A stretch of DNA of 64,000 nt from Entonaema liquescens (taxonomy: Eukaryota; Ascomycota; Sordariomycetes; Xylariales; Xylariaceae). The DNA lies in the NCBI GenBank assembly GCA_902805475.1, contig CADCSX010000003.1, positions 3,844,001 through 3,908,000 on the forward strand, written 5' to 3'. The notes under the pieces are model-generated. The model was not told the DNA's origin. It made no database searches and saw only the letters and a list, made by a program, of their open reading frames with translations. Position numbers and translations under genes: made by a program. This document shows positions 61,938-64,000 of the stretch, piece after piece (position 1 is the first letter of the stretch; each line of letters opens with the position of its first letter).

Positions 61938-62027
61938 CGGTTAAATCCTTAATCATTGCCCGTTTTTTTAATCAATGCGTAGCACCCCCTTGGGGGTGCT
62001 ACGTCGAACTTGTATAGACAGCACTAA
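61938..62027. repeat. Right terminal inverted repeat of the 10.1 kb element
   Basis: Inverted match to 51932-52020. It contains AGCACCCCC-TT-GGGGGTGCT (61981-62000), a perfect 9 bp stem. Confidence 0.88.
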
Positions 62028-64000
62028 TATAAGGGATCGACTTGTACCTTGGTGTTTTACTTCAACTCCTGTTATGAAGCTATCATAGGTGCCTTTCTTG
62101 GACGCGATACTAACCAGTACACCGTTGATATTATTACAAACCTGCTCCTGTAATAGAAGCATTGAATATCTAGAGAAACTACGCAGTCAAATAAATGCGT
62201 GGCTATTATGTTATACAATGATATGAAAGCACGATAAAATAAGCCTTGTCCATACATCTTCACCAAATATATTAACTATAGCGTTCTCTCTGGAATCAAT
62301 AATATTTATCTCCCAAACGATGTCCTCGTCTACAAATCTATGTACCTTAGGGAAGTTTCTAGAAGTTTAACGTCTAGATGGAATCAAACACAAAGGCTTC
62401 ATTTTATATCATCTGAGCTATAAGTACCTACATATTGACGGTAAGGGGGAAAGGCACTATTAAATCCGCAGTACTAGGTTCAGAAGATGTTGTCTATGAA
62501 GTTATCTCATTACTATACTATATGTCTCACGATTTAATAGGACTCGTACTTCCTAATGCCTACATCATGATGCTTGGCCGTCCAAGAGATATGAGCAACT
62601 GGCTGTAACCTGGGAGATACAACTTGTACCATGTACCGTTCACCCTAACTGTGCACCTGTCTCACATGGATGTACAATGTACATTAGGTACTTTAGGTAC
62701 ATGCGTACCTACCGTAGGTACCTAAGGTAATCAATTGGTACATCGCAGAATACTTTGATACACAAAACTAGTCCTCCTCCTTCTTGTTATTTTATCATAG
62801 GCACAGTTTTTCCTATCTAGATTGATAGATCTTGGTACTTGCCCACCTTAAATCAATTAAATTCGCCATCAAAATCTGGGGGAACCTCGATCTAGAATGG
62901 ATACTATTTTCGGAAAGTGGACTGCGTGACTAGCCAATCATCGTTGGGTTACACGAAAAAATACCTAAACTAAGCCTACATCAACTTCGCATTACATAAT
63001 CAGGTCAACCTCCACAACCTCCACAACCACCAGAATCACTATACAGCAATCTCTTGCATCACGCAATCATAATTAATGAGTCACAGATTTGGAGATTCGT
63101 AGGATGTTATTTGTATTATTCAAGTGTAGGCATTTTTTAATCTAATATCAAAGATTAAATCGCGTGTTTCTAAGTCCACATCTACCTAATGTTTTCGAGC
63201 ACCTAGTTACGAACTAGATTATTGAATCAACCATAGCTTAACTGCTAAATTTGAAAGGATGCGTAGTATTTGCTATAGCACTTCTCTAGCTTTAAATACG
63301 AGTAGCTGATACTTGTAATACGGATGCGTCAGCAAAGCCTTACGTGAAATCAGTCTATATCTTTAATGTTCGATCCTTATTGATAATTCAAAAGACTTCG
63401 GTACTCTCGTACGAATTTTAGCTTCAATAATTATTGACATCCCTAGCGGCTCTTTAACTATGATTGGGTACCCAGTTATCATTATTGTCCATAATGAAAG
63501 TAGGTACGGATGTGAGAAAATAAATATTAATCTTCCCAAGTAGTATTAAAGCACCTTTCGCACGACCAGAGCCTCGCTTGCAATAAATTTACTCTATATA
63601 GAATCCATATCATTACTTACGGAAGCTGCTTAGCTTTTTCCTGCCTACCTTACCATTCTTAATGTCTTATCGGTGGGGGATGCACAGACGATTTCTAGTA
63701 AACTGCAGGAACGACTTGTATGAGGTGAGTTGTGTAATCGAAGGAAGTCATGATACTTGAGGTACTTCTGAAAAACCCAACACCGCAGTTGCCCTTTCCT
63801 TATTTCGAATTATATCGCAGTTGCCAGAGTTGCGACTGACCGCCCTGCACCAACTACTGGAAAATTATCTACTTAATTCTTTTCACCTACCACCAAATTT
63901 GTCCCCTCTCCTCTTCTTCCTTCTTTTCTTTCCACAAGTTAAGTGCAACGATCATCTTTCGTCTTCGCCTTTCGTCTTAGTCTTTGAAATATCAACGTTA
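62028..64000. other. Right flank without a supported gene
   Basis: About 2 kb of moderately AT-rich sequence. A cluster of GGTACCT/AGGTACC-type words lies at 62685-62745. The last 120 bp turn pyrimidine-rich (CCCCTCTCCTCTTCTTCC), which suggests the 5' leader of a + strand gene starting beyond the window. Confidence 0.5.

Larger units (their letters stand above)
51932..62027. mobile_element. Large RIP-degraded element, about 10.1 kb, with roughly 90 bp inverted ends
   Basis: The left end (51932-52020) and right end (61938-62027) are inverted copies that begin TTAGTGCTGT, with TA outside each. They agree over almost all of their length; most differences are transitions, plus a short divergent stretch near the inner end. 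The ends kept normal GC content while the interior (about 52060-61920) is extremely AT-rich with no open frame. That pattern fits a class II transposon inactivated by RIP. Size and end length do not match an ordinary Tc1/mariner element; a large TIR element or nested elements are both possible. I found no readable transposase or polymerase motif. Sub-terminal tandem arrays lie in the left end. Confidence 0.8.

Noticed and set aside
51932..62027. Reading the AT-rich block as a centromere or mitochondrial insertion
   Set aside because: Clear inverted ends bound it and no mitochondrial gene is readable.

Overview
The window is nuclear DNA of a filamentous ascomycete (Pezizomycotina, probably Sordariomycetes). 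The evidence is genes with short 50-190 bp GT-AG introns carrying fungal branch points (CTAAC/CTGAC types), two fungal Zn2Cys6 regulators, and very AT-rich islands whose base changes look like repeat-induced point mutation (RIP). Exon models were built by eye from splice signals and family motifs. No database search was possible.

Layout. 1-7.7 kb: 3' part of an AAA+ ATPase gene, RNA polymerase III subunit Rpc31, an Hsm3/PSMD5-like proteasome chaperone candidate and a Zn2Cys6 factor. 7.7-11.4 kb: no supported gene. 11.4-22.1 kb: the Arf exchange factor Sec7, the pyruvate dehydrogenase E2 subunit, and a microbial-type PARG-like protein. 22.7-33.0 kb: an MFS transporter gene broken by two frameshifts, a phosphatidylserine decarboxylase family enzyme, a 2-oxoglutarate/Fe(II) dioxygenase and a second Zn2Cys6 factor. 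This group could be a small metabolic cluster, but that is only a hypothesis. 34.4-41.0 kb: a small SANT-like acidic protein, a 267 bp MITE-like inverted-repeat element, a SulP/SLC26 anion transporter and a secreted protein of unknown function. 47.6-51.2 kb: a P-type Ca2+-ATPase of the Pmc1 type.

Two AT-rich islands are transposons. The first (42.23-44.16 kb, 1,928 bp) has 42 bp terminal inverted repeats that differ only by transitions and a TA on each side. It also keeps a mutated but readable pogo/Fot1-type DDE transposase signature. The second (51.93-62.03 kb, about 10.1 kb) is bounded by roughly 90 bp inverted repeats that kept their GC content and carry a 9 bp-stem hairpin. Inside its left end are a 104 bp and a 31 bp tandem array. 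Its interior is too mutated for me to assign a superfamily. The islands differ in which cytosines survived: in the first, cytosine is left almost only in CpG on the + strand.

Most genes are housekeeping (transcription, proteasome assembly, vesicle traffic, central carbon metabolism, ion transport), each with its own promoter. The unusual biology lies in the repeat islands, the broken transporter, and the possible decarboxylase-dioxygenase-regulator group.
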